Shown here: piece after piece, positions 30,879 through 39,118 of the stretch | How the letters are laid out: each line of letters begins with the position of its first letter | Numbering within the stretch: position 1 is the first letter of the stretch | NCBI RefSeq assembly: GCF_028823635.1 | Contig: NZ_JAPEHU010000003.1 | Coordinates: 1-64,000 of the forward strand | DNA from: Demequina sp. B12 | Lineage (GTDB): Bacteria; Actinomycetota; Actinomycetes; Actinomycetales; Demequinaceae | DNA: 64,000 nucleotides | Direction of reading: 5' to 3' | Position numbers and translations under genes: made by a program | The notes under the pieces: model-generated | The model's database searches: none | Told to the model about the DNA's origin: nothing | Seen by the model: the letters and a program-made list of their open reading frames with translations, nothing else

Positions 30879-33293
30879 TTAGCCGAGCGTCACCACGACG
30901 GCAACGTCAGCACCCTCGGGCTGAACCGGGATGGGTGCAGCGGCGTCAACCTCAACGCCATCAACCGTCACCGAGACGACACCCTTCGACACGTGCGAGG
31001 GGTTCTTGACCTCGATGTTGTACACGGCGCCACGCCATTCACGACGGACCTCGAAGCCGTCCCAGTCCTTCGGGATGGACGGGTCAACGACCAGACCGTC
31101 GAAGGAGGTGCGGATACCCAAGATGTACTTGGTTGCGGCGGTGTACATCCAGCCGGCGGTTCCGGTCAGCCACGGATTCTGCGCCTTACCGAACCACTCG
31201 TGGTCGCGTCCGTACAAGAACTGGACGTAGGCGTAGGGCTCAGCGCCACGCACTTCGATGTTGTCGTTGTGGTTGTAGGGCAGGATCGCGTCGTAGAACT
31301 CGACTGCCTCGTCGCCGCGTCCCAGCATCGCTTCCGCGATGATGGGCCAGGCGTTCGGGTGGGAGAAGATCGCGGCGTTTTCCTTGATGCCCGGGTACAC
31401 ACGAGTCACGAAGCCGACGGTGTCGTCAATCTCCGTGAAGGCAGGCCAGTTCAGGTGGTTGCCGTACTCGGAGCCGAGGTGCTTGCGCACCGAGTCCATG
31501 GAGGCTTCACCGCGCTCCTGCGAGGTGATGCCAGCGATGACCGGCCATGCCTGGTGCTCGAGGAAGATCTTGCCTTCCTTGTTCTCGTTCGAACCGATCT
31601 TCACACCGTCGCGGGTGTAACCGCGGATCCACCAGTCGCCATCCCATAGCTGCTCGTCGGCAACCTTGGCGATGCGCTCACGCTCGGCGGAGTACTTCGC
31701 GATCGCGTCGTCGTCGCCGCGGTACTCAGCGACTTCGAGGAACGCGCCGATTGCCCACGCGTGCAGGAACGTGACCAGCGAGGTCTCACCGCCACCGAGG
31801 TTAAGGCAGTCGTTCCAGTCCGCGCGCAGACCCAGAGCCACACCGTTCTGACCGATCTGCTCTGCAGAGAAGTCCAGCGCAGCCTTGAGGTGCTCGTAGA
31901 CAGTCGCGTCCTTACCATCGGCGAAGGGGATGACCTGGTCCAGGAAACCGTAGTCGCCGGTTTCCTTCACGAACTCGACGATCGAGGGCACCAGCCACAG
32001 GTGGTCGTCCGAGCAGGTGTCCTCAAGTCCGTGGATGAGGTCATCCATGGACGGCGTGGGCACGATGGTGGGCGAGGGAACGTCAGGCAGCTTCTCTGCG
32101 TCCGGGTCGAAGGCCTTGGGCTCGAACAGGTGAATGCCGTAGCCGCTGGAGACCTGAGCGCGTAGCAGTTCGACGATGCGCTGACGGGTCTTGGTGGGGT
32201 TGGTGTGGATCACGCTCATGACGTCCTGAGCGGTGTCACGGTAACCGAGTCCAGTACGTCCACCGACCTCAACGAAGGAGGCGAAGCGCGACCACACCAC
32301 ACAGGTTTCTGCCTGGAGCAGGGTCCACGAGTTGATCATGGTGTTCATGCCCTCGTGAGGCGTCTTGATGCGCTGCTTGTCCTGCTTGTTCTTCCAGTAC
32401 TGACCCAGGCGTGAGAACTCAGCGTCGACGGTTTCAACGTCCGAGTACTTGGCCTGGATGGGGCGGGCGGCCTCATCGCGCGAGCCGTAACCCAGCATGT
32501 ACACCAGGCGCTTGGTTTCGCCGGGCTGCAGGGTGATGACGTGCTGGAGTGAACCGCAGTGGTTCTGGGTGGTTGCGGACTCGTTGGAGCCGTGACCGCG
32601 CTCGATCGCGATGGGGTTGCGCTCGTCGCGGTAGGGGCCAATGAAGTTGTCGCGCAGCGAGTCGTACGACGACGGGGTCTCCGACGAGCAGAAGTAGTGG
32701 AAGGTCCAGGGCTCGTAGTAGAAGTCGTATTCGATGATGCCGTCTTCGTAGGAGGATCCCGACGCGTAGAGCGACATCTGCAGGTTCTGGTTGTCGATCG
32801 TGATGGTGTGGAAGGAGAACTCCACGTACGAGCCGACAGTCAGTTCGCGGACCTTGTCCGAGTTGTTGGTGACGCGGACATCCCACAGTTCAACATCGTC
32901 ATCGAGCGGGATGAAGATGGTGTGCGAGGTGTCGATGTCGCGGTAGCTGGACTCGAAACGGGTGTAACCCAGGCCGTGCGCGGTCGTGTACTTGGCTGCA
33001 CCTTCGCCCTCGAAGGGCTTGCCCACGGGCTGCCATGCCGACGACCAGTAGTCGCCGTCTTCGTTGTCGCGTACGTAGACGTAGTGGCCGGGACGGTCCA
33101 GCGGAACGCCGTTCTGGCGGAAGCGGGAGATGCGGCCGTACTGCGAAGACTTGTAGTACGAGTAGCCGCCGCCGTTGTGGGACAGCACCGTGCACATGTT
33201 CTTGGTGCCCAGGTAGTTGGTCCAGGAGACCGGTACATCTGGACGGGTGATGACGTATTCGTCATTCTCGGTGTCGAAGTGACCGTACTGCAT
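30879..33293 (-). CDS. GH94 cellobiose phosphorylase
   Basis: Cytosolic enzyme that splits cellobiose with phosphate into alpha-glucose-1-phosphate and glucose, saving ATP. The 804-residue length fits the family (about 810-820). Seen in order are GYSYYKSSQYGRISRFRQN near residue 45, GRTGLGYRDTAQD near residue 345, and the catalytic aspartate in LRADWNDCLN near residue 490. It follows the phosphoglucomutase fusion gene by 90 nt, so both can be on one mRNA. The ATG lacks a strong ribosome site. No cellobiose transporter is in the window. Confidence 0.93.
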   Translation of the reverse strand: MQYGHFDTENDEYVITRPDVPVSWTNYLGTKNMCTVLSHNGGGYSYYKSSQYGRISRFRQNGVPLDRPGHYVYVRDNEDGDYWSSAWQPVGKPFEGEGAAKYTTAHGLGYTRFESSYRDIDTSHTIFIPLDDDVELWDVRVTNNSDKVRELTVGSYVEFSFHTITIDNQNLQMSLYASGSSYEDGIIEYDFYYEPWTFHYFCSSETPSSYDSLRDNFIGPYRDERNPIAIERGHGSNESATTQNHCGSLQHVITLQPGETKRLVYMLGYGSRDEAARPIQAKYSDVETVDAEFSRLGQYWKNKQDKQRIKTPHEGMNTMINSWTLLQAETCVVWSRFASFVEVGGRTGLGYRDTAQDVMSVIHTNPTKTRQRIVELLRAQVSSGYGIHLFEPKAFDPDAEKLPDVPSPTIVPTPSMDDLIHGLEDTCSDDHLWLVPSIVEFVKETGDYGFLDQVIPFADGKDATVYEHLKAALDFSAEQIGQNGVALGLRADWNDCLNLGGGETSLVTFLHAWAIGAFLEVAEYRGDDDAIAKYSAERERIAKVADEQLWDGDWWIRGYTRDGVKIGSNENKEGKIFLEHQAWPVIAGITSQERGEASMDSVRKHLGSEYGNHLNWPAFTEIDDTVGFVTRVYPGIKENAAIFSHPNAWPIIAEAMLGRGDEAVEFYDAILPYNHNDNIEVRGAEPYAYVQFLYGRDHEWFGKAQNPWLTGTAGWMYTAATKYILGIRTSFDGLVVDPSIPKDWDGFEVRREWRGAVYNIEVKNPSHVSKGVVSVTVDGVEVDAAAPIPVQPEGADVAVVVTLG

Positions 33294-33383
33294 GGGGTGG
33301 CGGTTTCCGTTTCTGTTGCGGTGGGAGGTGGTGTCGTGGTCGGGGACGGGCCGATGCGATGGCGTGGGGGGGCGTGGACCCGC

Positions 33384-35576
33384 TTACGCGGTCACGAATC
33401 CCTTGAGCCAGTCCATCAGTTCCGTGGCCTTTTCTGGGCTGTCGGCTTCGACGAACATGCGCAGGACCGGCTCGGTGCCGGAGAAGCGCAGGAGCGCCCA
33501 GTTGTCGTTTTCGAGCACGATCTTGGTGCCGTCCAGGTGGGAGATGGATTCCACCGGGTACGGACCGATGTGCGTGAGGGGGTCTGCTTCAAGACGGCGG
33601 GGTACGGCGACGCGCATTTCTGGCGTGGCGGGCACGCCCGCTTCCTCCGTGTAGAGGCGGCCGGTGATCTCGTAGATCATTTCGCGCAGTTCCGAGATCT
33701 TCTTACCGGTGCGGGCGAGCATCTCTGCCACGAGCGCACAGGCGAAGATACCGTCCTTACCGAGGATCCAACCGCGCACGGTGAGGCCTCCGGAGGACTC
33801 TCCACCCAGGACCGCGTCGATGTCTTCCATGCCGGCGGTGACGTGCTTGAAGCCCACCTTGCATTCGCGGGATTCCTCGCCGAAGTGAGCAGCGAGACGG
33901 TCGAGCAGGTGCGTCGTTGCGAGGTTGCGGACCACGCCGCCCTTCTCACCGCGGACCTCGTGGAGGTACCAGTACAGGAGCAGCAACAGGTCGTTGGTCG
34001 AGATGTACTCGCCGGTTTCGTCGACGATGCCGATGCGGTCGGAGTCGCCGTCGGTGGCCATACCGAGGTCAAAATCACCATCGGACTTCTTAATGATGTT
34101 GATCAGGCTCGACAAGCGCTGCAAGTCGGGAGCCGGAGCGATACCGCCGAACAGCGGGTTGTGCGAGGCGTGGATGAACTCGGCACGGACACGCATGTCC
34201 GACAGGATGGTGCCAAGCGTGAGCTGGCTCGTGCCGTACATGGGGTCCACGATGACGCGAAGGTCGGAGCCGCGAACTGCGTCCACGTCGATGATCTTCT
34301 CGATGGCATCGACGTAGGGGTCGGTCAGGGGCTTGTCGACGACCATGCCGGCCTTGCGGGCCAGCGCGAGGTCGAGTGAGATGACCTCGTCCACGGAAAG
34401 TGCGTTCGCTTCGTCCTGGTAACGGTCGGTTTCTTCGTCGAGGGGCAGCGAGCCGTCTGCACGGAATACCTTCACACCGTTCCACTCCGGCGGGTTGTGG
34501 CTGGAGGTGATGATCACGCCGTAGGCGGACCCCGTGTAGGGAGCGGCAAACGTCACTAGCGGTGTGGGAACGTCATCCGGCAGCAAGATCACCGGGATGT
34601 TGTTGCCGGCGAAGACCTCCGCTGCCGCTTCTGCGGACTCGCGGGAAAGGAAGCGGCGGTCGCCGCCGATGACGACACCCTTGTGCTCGATCCCCTGGCG
34701 GGTTGCCTCGTTGGCGATGGCTTGGCAGAGGCGACGAAGATTGCCCAGCGTGTAGCCCTCACCAATCACTGCACGCCAGCCGCCGGTACCGAACTTGATG
34801 GTGGTGTCGGTGTCCTTCTTAGGCATGAACAGGCGCTTCAAAACGATGTCGGCTGCCTGCTGGAGTTCTTCCGGCGTGTTGATGCCCTGGACCTCGTCGG
34901 GGTCAAGCCCGCGATAGGTCGTGACTTCTGCGCCGTCCTTGATGAACTTGCGGGCAACCTCGGTGAGGCGGTGCTCGCCTTCCGCCGCAAGCGCGTCGAT
35001 CTGGCTGAACAAGCGCGCGGGGGCAGCGACGTAGGAACCCACGTTGATTTCGTGCAGCAGTGCGTCCTCTGCACCGAGGTCCTCAGGCTCGACGATGCCG
35101 GAGACCTTGTCGCTATCGTCACGTTCGATGCGACCGTACGGCAGTGGCTGGTCGATGACCGCGGTCAGCAGAGAGAAGTCTGCGCCCGCCAAGTGGTGAC
35201 GGTTCAGCAGGCCTCGCAAGGAGTCGGTGCGCAGCAGCGGCGTATCAGCGTAAGTGACGAGTAGCGCTTCTGCATCGGCGGGGATTGCTTCGCGTGCAGC
35301 GAGCACCGCGTCGACCGTACCGACGGGCTGTGCCTGGGTGACGTAGGTGAGGTCGGCGCCGAGGCGCTCACGGAGCGCCTCGTCTCCTGCAGCAGTCACC
35401 ACCACGATGTGGCTGGCGGGAACGACGGAACGCACGTTCGCGAGCGCCAGCTCCGCGACGGTCGAGTCGCTCAGGCTCTCGCTGAGAAGCTGACGCGAGG
35501 CGTCATCTGCGCCTGCTGCTAGTACGACTGCTGCGGTTACGGGCTTGGCAAACTGAGATTCAGTTGCGGTGGCCAT
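33384..35576 (-). CDS. Nucleotidyltransferase-phosphoglucomutase fusion
   Basis: 730-residue fusion. Residues 1-245 are a GlmU/NTP-transferase-like domain: VTQAQPVGTVDAVLAA, LVTYADTPLL and PYGRIERD...EINVGSYV are present, but the nucleotide loop after VVLAAG lacks the usual GxGTRMK, so catalysis is doubtful. Residues 255-730 are a phosphohexomutase with the phosphoserine in ITSSHNPPEWNG, the metal loop TDGDSDR, the sugar loop GGESSGGL and the phosphate site RFSGTEPVLR. It would convert glucose-1-phosphate from the adjacent cellobiose phosphorylase to glucose-6-phosphate. ATG at 35576 follows GAGGAG. Confidence 0.85.
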   Translation of the reverse strand: MATATESQFAKPVTAAVVLAAGADDASRQLLSESLSDSTVAELALANVRSVVPASHIVVVTAAGDEALRERLGADLTYVTQAQPVGTVDAVLAAREAIPADAEALLVTYADTPLLRTDSLRGLLNRHHLAGADFSLLTAVIDQPLPYGRIERDDSDKVSGIVEPEDLGAEDALLHEINVGSYVAAPARLFSQIDALAAEGEHRLTEVARKFIKDGAEVTTYRGLDPDEVQGINTPEELQQAADIVLKRLFMPKKDTDTTIKFGTGGWRAVIGEGYTLGNLRRLCQAIANEATRQGIEHKGVVIGGDRRFLSRESAEAAAEVFAGNNIPVILLPDDVPTPLVTFAAPYTGSAYGVIITSSHNPPEWNGVKVFRADGSLPLDEETDRYQDEANALSVDEVISLDLALARKAGMVVDKPLTDPYVDAIEKIIDVDAVRGSDLRVIVDPMYGTSQLTLGTILSDMRVRAEFIHASHNPLFGGIAPAPDLQRLSSLINIIKKSDGDFDLGMATDGDSDRIGIVDETGEYISTNDLLLLLYWYLHEVRGEKGGVVRNLATTHLLDRLAAHFGEESRECKVGFKHVTAGMEDIDAVLGGESSGGLTVRGWILGKDGIFACALVAEMLARTGKKISELREMIYEITGRLYTEEAGVPATPEMRVAVPRRLEADPLTHIGPYPVESISHLDGTKIVLENDNWALLRFSGTEPVLRMFVEADSPEKATELMDWLKGFVTA

Positions 35577-35607
35577 CGGTGTGCTCCTCAACTCGGCAAC
35601 GTTGTTT

Positions 35608-35652
35608 GTTAGGAAACCTGCCTAACTCCTGAGGAAACTCTATCTGCAAATA
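35608..35652 (-). promoter_or_regulatory. Palindromes in the promoter of the mutase fusion
   Basis: GTTAGGAAACCTGCCTAAC (35608-35626) has perfect GTTAGG/CCTAAC ends, and TATCTGCAAATA (35641-35652) is a near-palindrome. On the minus strand TTGCAG with a 17-18-nt spacer reaches the first palindrome, which would then cover the -10 region. An operator controlling the mutase-cellobiose phosphorylase unit is likely, but the regulator is unknown. Confidence 0.4.
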
Positions 35653-35662
35653 GTGACATCGC

Positions 35663-36361
35663 CTAGGCCACAGGGCCGGGGTCGGGCAACGATTCGTCCG
35701 CATGTCCACGTTTGGCTGTCCGGTGCCCTCCTGAGATAGCCCAACACACCGCTGCCAGCACGATCCACGGCCACCCCAGTTCCAGCATCGGCGCCATTCC
35801 TTTGGGGTGTCCGGCATAGCTCAATAGCAGGTAGCCCTGAGCCCAGATCGCTGCCGGAAGGACGAGGCCCGCCCACAGCGCTGCTGCTGACGCGAGACGC
35901 CACGGGCCCGCCATGTGTCCATGAGTGAAGTGACGTCCAAGGGAGCGCGCGCGGAAGAGCCTGCTGAGGGCGAACGTCCCGAACGCAGCGGCAAACCATG
36001 TCGCCAGCACGCCCAGGCGCAGCCCCCACCGGTCCGCCATGGAGTCCACGCCCCAGAACCGGAACGTGGCGCTACCCGAGATTTCTTTGAGGTCCCCCTC
36101 CGCCATTGAGTCCGGGTTCAGCGCCTTGCTATCCAACGCCACCGTTGCTTCGGCGTGCGGCACTGTGAGGCCATTGAAGAAGTAGATCAAGCCCACCGCC
36201 ACGCACACGACAGCGATTCCCATGAGCCAACGCGAGGCGCTTGCCCACCGCCACCGGACGATGTCCTCGTGCGTGGGAGGGAGCGGAGCGTCTGCGTCCC
36301 TTGCGGAGTGCGGGTCTGGCGCGCGCGACGAGTCGTCGTTGTGCTCGTGGATGTGACCCAT
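35663..36361 (-). CDS. Membrane protein, unknown function
   Basis: 232-residue protein with a His/Asp-rich cytoplasmic start (GHIHEHNDD), a first membrane helix near residue 48 and three more in the C-terminal half. The order of helix, extracellular loop, then a helix bundle recalls DUF2975-type proteins, but the match is not firm. ATG at 36361 follows GAGGGGGAG. It lies upstream of, and on the same strand as, the mutase fusion. Confidence 0.55.
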   Translation of the reverse strand: MGHIHEHNDDSSRAPDPHSARDADAPLPPTHEDIVRWRWASASRWLMGIAVVCVAVGLIYFFNGLTVPHAEATVALDSKALNPDSMAEGDLKEISGSATFRFWGVDSMADRWGLRLGVLATWFAAAFGTFALSRLFRARSLGRHFTHGHMAGPWRLASAAALWAGLVLPAAIWAQGYLLLSYAGHPKGMAPMLELGWPWIVLAAVCWAISGGHRTAKRGHADESLPDPGPVA

Positions 36362-36531
36362 GACTCCCCCTCGACTAGTGCGCCTCCGCCGGCGGTCTGC
36401 ATGAATGGTAGTCGGACAGGTGTGCCTCGCACCGATGGCGGGCGCGGCGCGTCTGCCCCTCCCGCACTCGGTGCCGCAGGGCCATGGCTGGCACAGAAGT
36501 GACACCCATGGCCCTACAAGCGAGTGGAACG

Positions 36532-38094
36532 CTAGCGGCTGCGGCGGCGTGCTCCACCGGACTTCGCGCTGAAGTCTGCGGCTGAACGCTGGCCGCCTCC
36601 GGAGCGACCCGCGTTGGAGTGTCCGCGGCCCCGGCCGTTCCCGCTGCGTCCGCTCCCCTGGCGTGCGGCTGACACGCCGGCACCCCGACGGGGTGCCTCT
36701 CCCCGGGTTCCGGCGTCGTTCTTGTGGCCGTTGGAAGACTTGCGAGCACCAGGCTGAGCAGTCCCACGCCCGCTGTCACGGTTGCGGTCACGGCCTGCGT
36801 TCCGGCGCTCGCCGTCGTGGCTCTGTTCGTTGGTGCGGCGTGCACCGCTGCGTCCACGACCGTTGCCGCGACGCTGCTGCGGACGCTCACTGGTAGCGAC
36901 AGGTGCCACGTGAGGCGCGACCTCTCCGACCAGCGTGACAACGGCATCGGACGTAGCCGTGACCTGTTGGGGCGTCACGTCAATCTTTGCGCGACGCAGC
37001 AACTGTGCGGTGTCGCGGCGCTGTTCGGGCAGAACCAACGTCACCACGTCGCCTTCGGAGCCGGCACGCGCGGTGCGGCCCGAGCGGTGCAGGTACGCCT
37101 TGTGTTCGGCGGGCGGGTCCACGTGCACCACCAGTTCCACACCGTCGACGTGCACACCACGTGCGGCGACGTCGGTCGCGACCAGCACCTTGACGTCACC
37201 CGAGGCGAATGCCGCAAGGTTGCGGTCACGCGCATTCTGCGACAGGTTGCCGTGCAGGTCGACTGCCGGGATACCGTCGCTGGTGAGCTGCTTGGCCATG
37301 CGCTTGGCGTGATGCTTGGTCCGGGTGAACAGCACGCGCCGCCCAGTACCGGACGCGAGAGCACGAAGAACGTCCTTCTTGGCGTCTGCACCGGCTAGGT
37401 GGAACACGTGGTGCGTCATCGCTTCAACGGGGCTTTCGGCGCTGTCAACCGAGTGGGTGGACGGGTCCGTCATGAAGCGCTTGACGATCGTGTCCACCCC
37501 GTTGTCGAGGGTGGCGGAGAAGAGCAGACGCTGTCCGTCCTTGGGGGTGGCGTTCATGATGCGGGTCACGCCGGGCAAGAAGCCCAGGTCCGCCATGTGG
37601 TCGGCCTCGTCCAGGACGGTGATCTGGACGTCGTCGAGGGAGACGATGCCCTGGCCCATGAGATCCTCGAGTCGGCCGGGGCACGCCACGACGATGTCGA
37701 CGCCGCGGCGCAGCGCCACTTCCTGACGGTGCTGGCTGACGCCACCAAAAATGGTGGTGGTGGTGAGGTTGAGGTCTGAGGCGAGCGGCGAGATGACGGC
37801 GTCGATCTGCGTCGCGAGTTCTCGCGTGGGCGCAAGGATGAGCGCCTTGGGTCGGCCTGGAGCGGTGCGGCCGGGCTTACCACCAGGGTTTTTGGCGCCG
37901 ATGCGTGCGACGACGGGCAGTGAGAACGCGAGCGTCTTGCCGGAACCGGTCTTGCCGCGGCCCAGAACGTCGCGTCCTGCGAGGGTCTGGGGCAGAGTGC
38001 TGGCCTGGATGGGGAACGGAGTGGTTTTGCCGTCACGCTCGAGGTTGCGTACGAGTGTTGCGGGCACGCCGAGATCGGCGAAAGTCTGAGTCAC
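36532..38094 (-). CDS. DEAD-box ATP-dependent RNA helicase
   Basis: 520-residue helicase that unwinds RNA duplexes, likely in ribosome assembly or mRNA decay at low temperature. Motifs are in order: Q-motif region FPIQ, Walker A GKTGSGKT, PTRELATQ, VLDEADHMADLGF (DEAD), SATL, and the C-terminal-domain HRSGRTARAG. The last 130 residues are an Arg/Gly/Asn-rich low-complexity tail typical for RNA binding. It starts with GTG behind a 290-nt leader with a long inverted repeat, a common place for autoregulation. Confidence 0.94.
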   Translation of the reverse strand: MTQTFADLGVPATLVRNLERDGKTTPFPIQASTLPQTLAGRDVLGRGKTGSGKTLAFSLPVVARIGAKNPGGKPGRTAPGRPKALILAPTRELATQIDAVISPLASDLNLTTTTIFGGVSQHRQEVALRRGVDIVVACPGRLEDLMGQGIVSLDDVQITVLDEADHMADLGFLPGVTRIMNATPKDGQRLLFSATLDNGVDTIVKRFMTDPSTHSVDSAESPVEAMTHHVFHLAGADAKKDVLRALASGTGRRVLFTRTKHHAKRMAKQLTSDGIPAVDLHGNLSQNARDRNLAAFASGDVKVLVATDVAARGVHVDGVELVVHVDPPAEHKAYLHRSGRTARAGSEGDVVTLVLPEQRRDTAQLLRRAKIDVTPQQVTATSDAVVTLVGEVAPHVAPVATSERPQQRRGNGRGRSGARRTNEQSHDGERRNAGRDRNRDSGRGTAQPGARKSSNGHKNDAGTRGEAPRRGAGVSAARQGSGRSGNGRGRGHSNAGRSGGGQRSAADFSAKSGGARRRSR

Positions 38095-38278
38095 GTGAGT
38101 GGGGTCTTTCCGTGGTTTGCGCCGGACACGCCGCCGGATGGCAGCGCACAGTTGTAGTCCGTGAATGTCACGGCACCGGCTGTGGTGGCGAAGCGCGAAG
38201 GTTGACGCGTTCGTTCGCCGAAGAGAGGATTTCTACGAGCCTTGCGCTACTGCCCTAGAGGGCTGGCCACGAGGGCCG

Positions 38279-38373
38279 CTGCGCTGGCGAGAAGGAGAAG
38301 CAATCTGCGACGCATGCAAACCCACTGGGGTCTTGCACGACCACAAGTTTAGCAGGCCCTCTCGCCAGCGCGG
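38279..38373 (-). other. Structured element between the FBP and helicase genes
   Basis: A 12-bp perfect inverted repeat (38281-38292 with 38360-38371), extendable by two pairs, encloses a second hairpin (38315-38337, nine pairs with one bulge and a CACT-type tetraloop). It begins about 14 nt after the FBP stop codon and lies in the leader of the helicase. It could be a terminator for FBP, a cold-responsive leader, or a small RNA. No gene was found in the rest of 38095-38385. Confidence 0.4.
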
Positions 38374-38385
38374 TGTGCCAGGCGG

Positions 38386-38871
38386 CTATAGCTCGGCGGC
38401 GAAGGCGCTCATCCGCAGGTGGAGGCCGTCGATCTGTTCTTGGCGGGCAGCGTCAACATCAAAACCCTCGTACCAAGCAGTCAAGGGCTTCCTGACGTTC
38501 CGCGAGCACTCGAAGTCTTCGCACAGGAGCGTGCCGACCGTGTCGCCGTTGCGCCCTGCCTTGCCGGACCGTTTGGCGGCGTACAGCACCACATCGCTGT
38601 TCAAAGTGATGTCCTGGCACCAGGCACATTGGGCTCGCTTGCCCGGCCGCGAGCCAGGATGGCGGAACATGATGCCGGTGACGGTGTCACCATCGAGCCC
38701 CGGAACTACTGCGTAGGCCCGGTTGTCGAACTTGGTATCTCGCCAACCTAAATAGTCGAGCCGCCCCCAGTCCAGGCTGTCGAAGTTGGGTGGGAGGGAG
38801 AGGTCCGAGACCTCTTTGCGGGACGCGTTGATGAAGGACGCGCGGAGTTCGTTCTCCGTGAGGGGTTGCAT
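38386..38871 (-). CDS. FBP-domain (FusB-like) zinc-finger protein
   Basis: 161-residue protein with the C-terminal treble-clef zinc site CAWC near residue 87 and CEDFEC near residue 123. The FBP domain family includes FusB/FusC, which bind EF-G and protect it from fusidic acid; most actinobacterial members are uncharacterised. ATG at 38871 follows GAAAG; a GTG three codons earlier is possible. Its mRNA begins with a predicted 16-residue leaderless leader peptide, so it may be controlled by ribosome behaviour. Confidence 0.85.
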   Translation of the reverse strand: MQPLTENELRASFINASRKEVSDLSLPPNFDSLDWGRLDYLGWRDTKFDNRAYAVVPGLDGDTVTGIMFRHPGSRPGKRAQCAWCQDITLNSDVVLYAAKRSGKAGRNGDTVGTLLCEDFECSRNVRKPLTAWYEGFDVDAARQEQIDGLHLRMSAFAAEL

Positions 38872-38948
38872 GTGAGTCACTTTCGGAAATGATCCAGCGC
38901 AGCATTCATTGTCGCCGCGCGGGTGGAGGTTTTGGGGTCGATGCTGAA

Positions 38949-38969
38949 GGCCGCGACGTGTGCGCGGCC
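38949..38969 (-). terminator. Hairpin behind the FBP leader peptide
   Basis: GGCCGCG/CGCGGCC form a perfect 7-bp stem with a seven-base loop, eight nucleotides after the stop of the leader ORF and about 80 nt before the FBP start. No T-tract follows, so it may be an attenuator or a simple ribosome-dependent structure. Confidence 0.4.
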
Positions 38970-38976
38970 CGGGGCG

Positions 38977-39027
38977 TTACGACGTGATAGCGGCGCAACG
39001 CGCGCCGACCACCTCCAGATGACTCAT
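38977..39027 (-). CDS. Predicted leader peptide of the FBP gene
   Basis: 16-codon ORF encoding MSHLEVVGARCAAITS. Its ATG lies exactly seven nucleotides behind a TATAGT -10 box (39035-39040), so it would be translated from the first base of a leaderless mRNA. A GC-rich hairpin follows the stop. No homologous peptide is recalled with certainty; the call rests on promoter spacing and on the layout of leader ORF, hairpin and gene. Confidence 0.5.
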   Translation of the reverse strand: MSHLEVVGARCAAITS

Positions 39028-39034
39028 GACAGCC

Positions 39035-39040
39035 ACTATA
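39035..39040 (-). promoter_or_regulatory. -10 box of the FBP transcript
   Basis: TATAGT on the minus strand, seven nucleotides before the leader-peptide ATG. The -35 position falls inside the pheT terminator and shows only CCCTGT. The same hexamer and spacing occur at argC. Confidence 0.6.
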
Positions 39041-39058
39041 CGGCGCGGCGCACACAGA

Positions 39059-39096
39059 CAGGGGCGGGCGACAGGTCGCCCCGTCGCCCGCCCCTG
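39059..39096 (-). terminator. Terminator of pheST
   Basis: A perfect 14-bp GC-rich stem (39059-39072 with 39083-39096, loop 10 nt) lies 22 nt after the pheT stop. There is no T-tract, as is common in high-GC actinobacteria. Confidence 0.75.
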
Positions 39097-39118
39097 GTGA
39101 GCACAGCGTGAACTCGGT

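Noticed and set aside
32559-34379. 606-codon open frame on the plus strand
   Set aside because: It runs antisense across cellobiose phosphorylase and the mutase fusion, both with clear motifs; long antisense frames are expected in high-GC coding DNA.
35608-35626. IdeR/DtxR iron box
   Set aside because: The TTAGG and CCTAA ends are seven bases apart, not the nine needed for the 19-bp box, and the genes are not iron-related.
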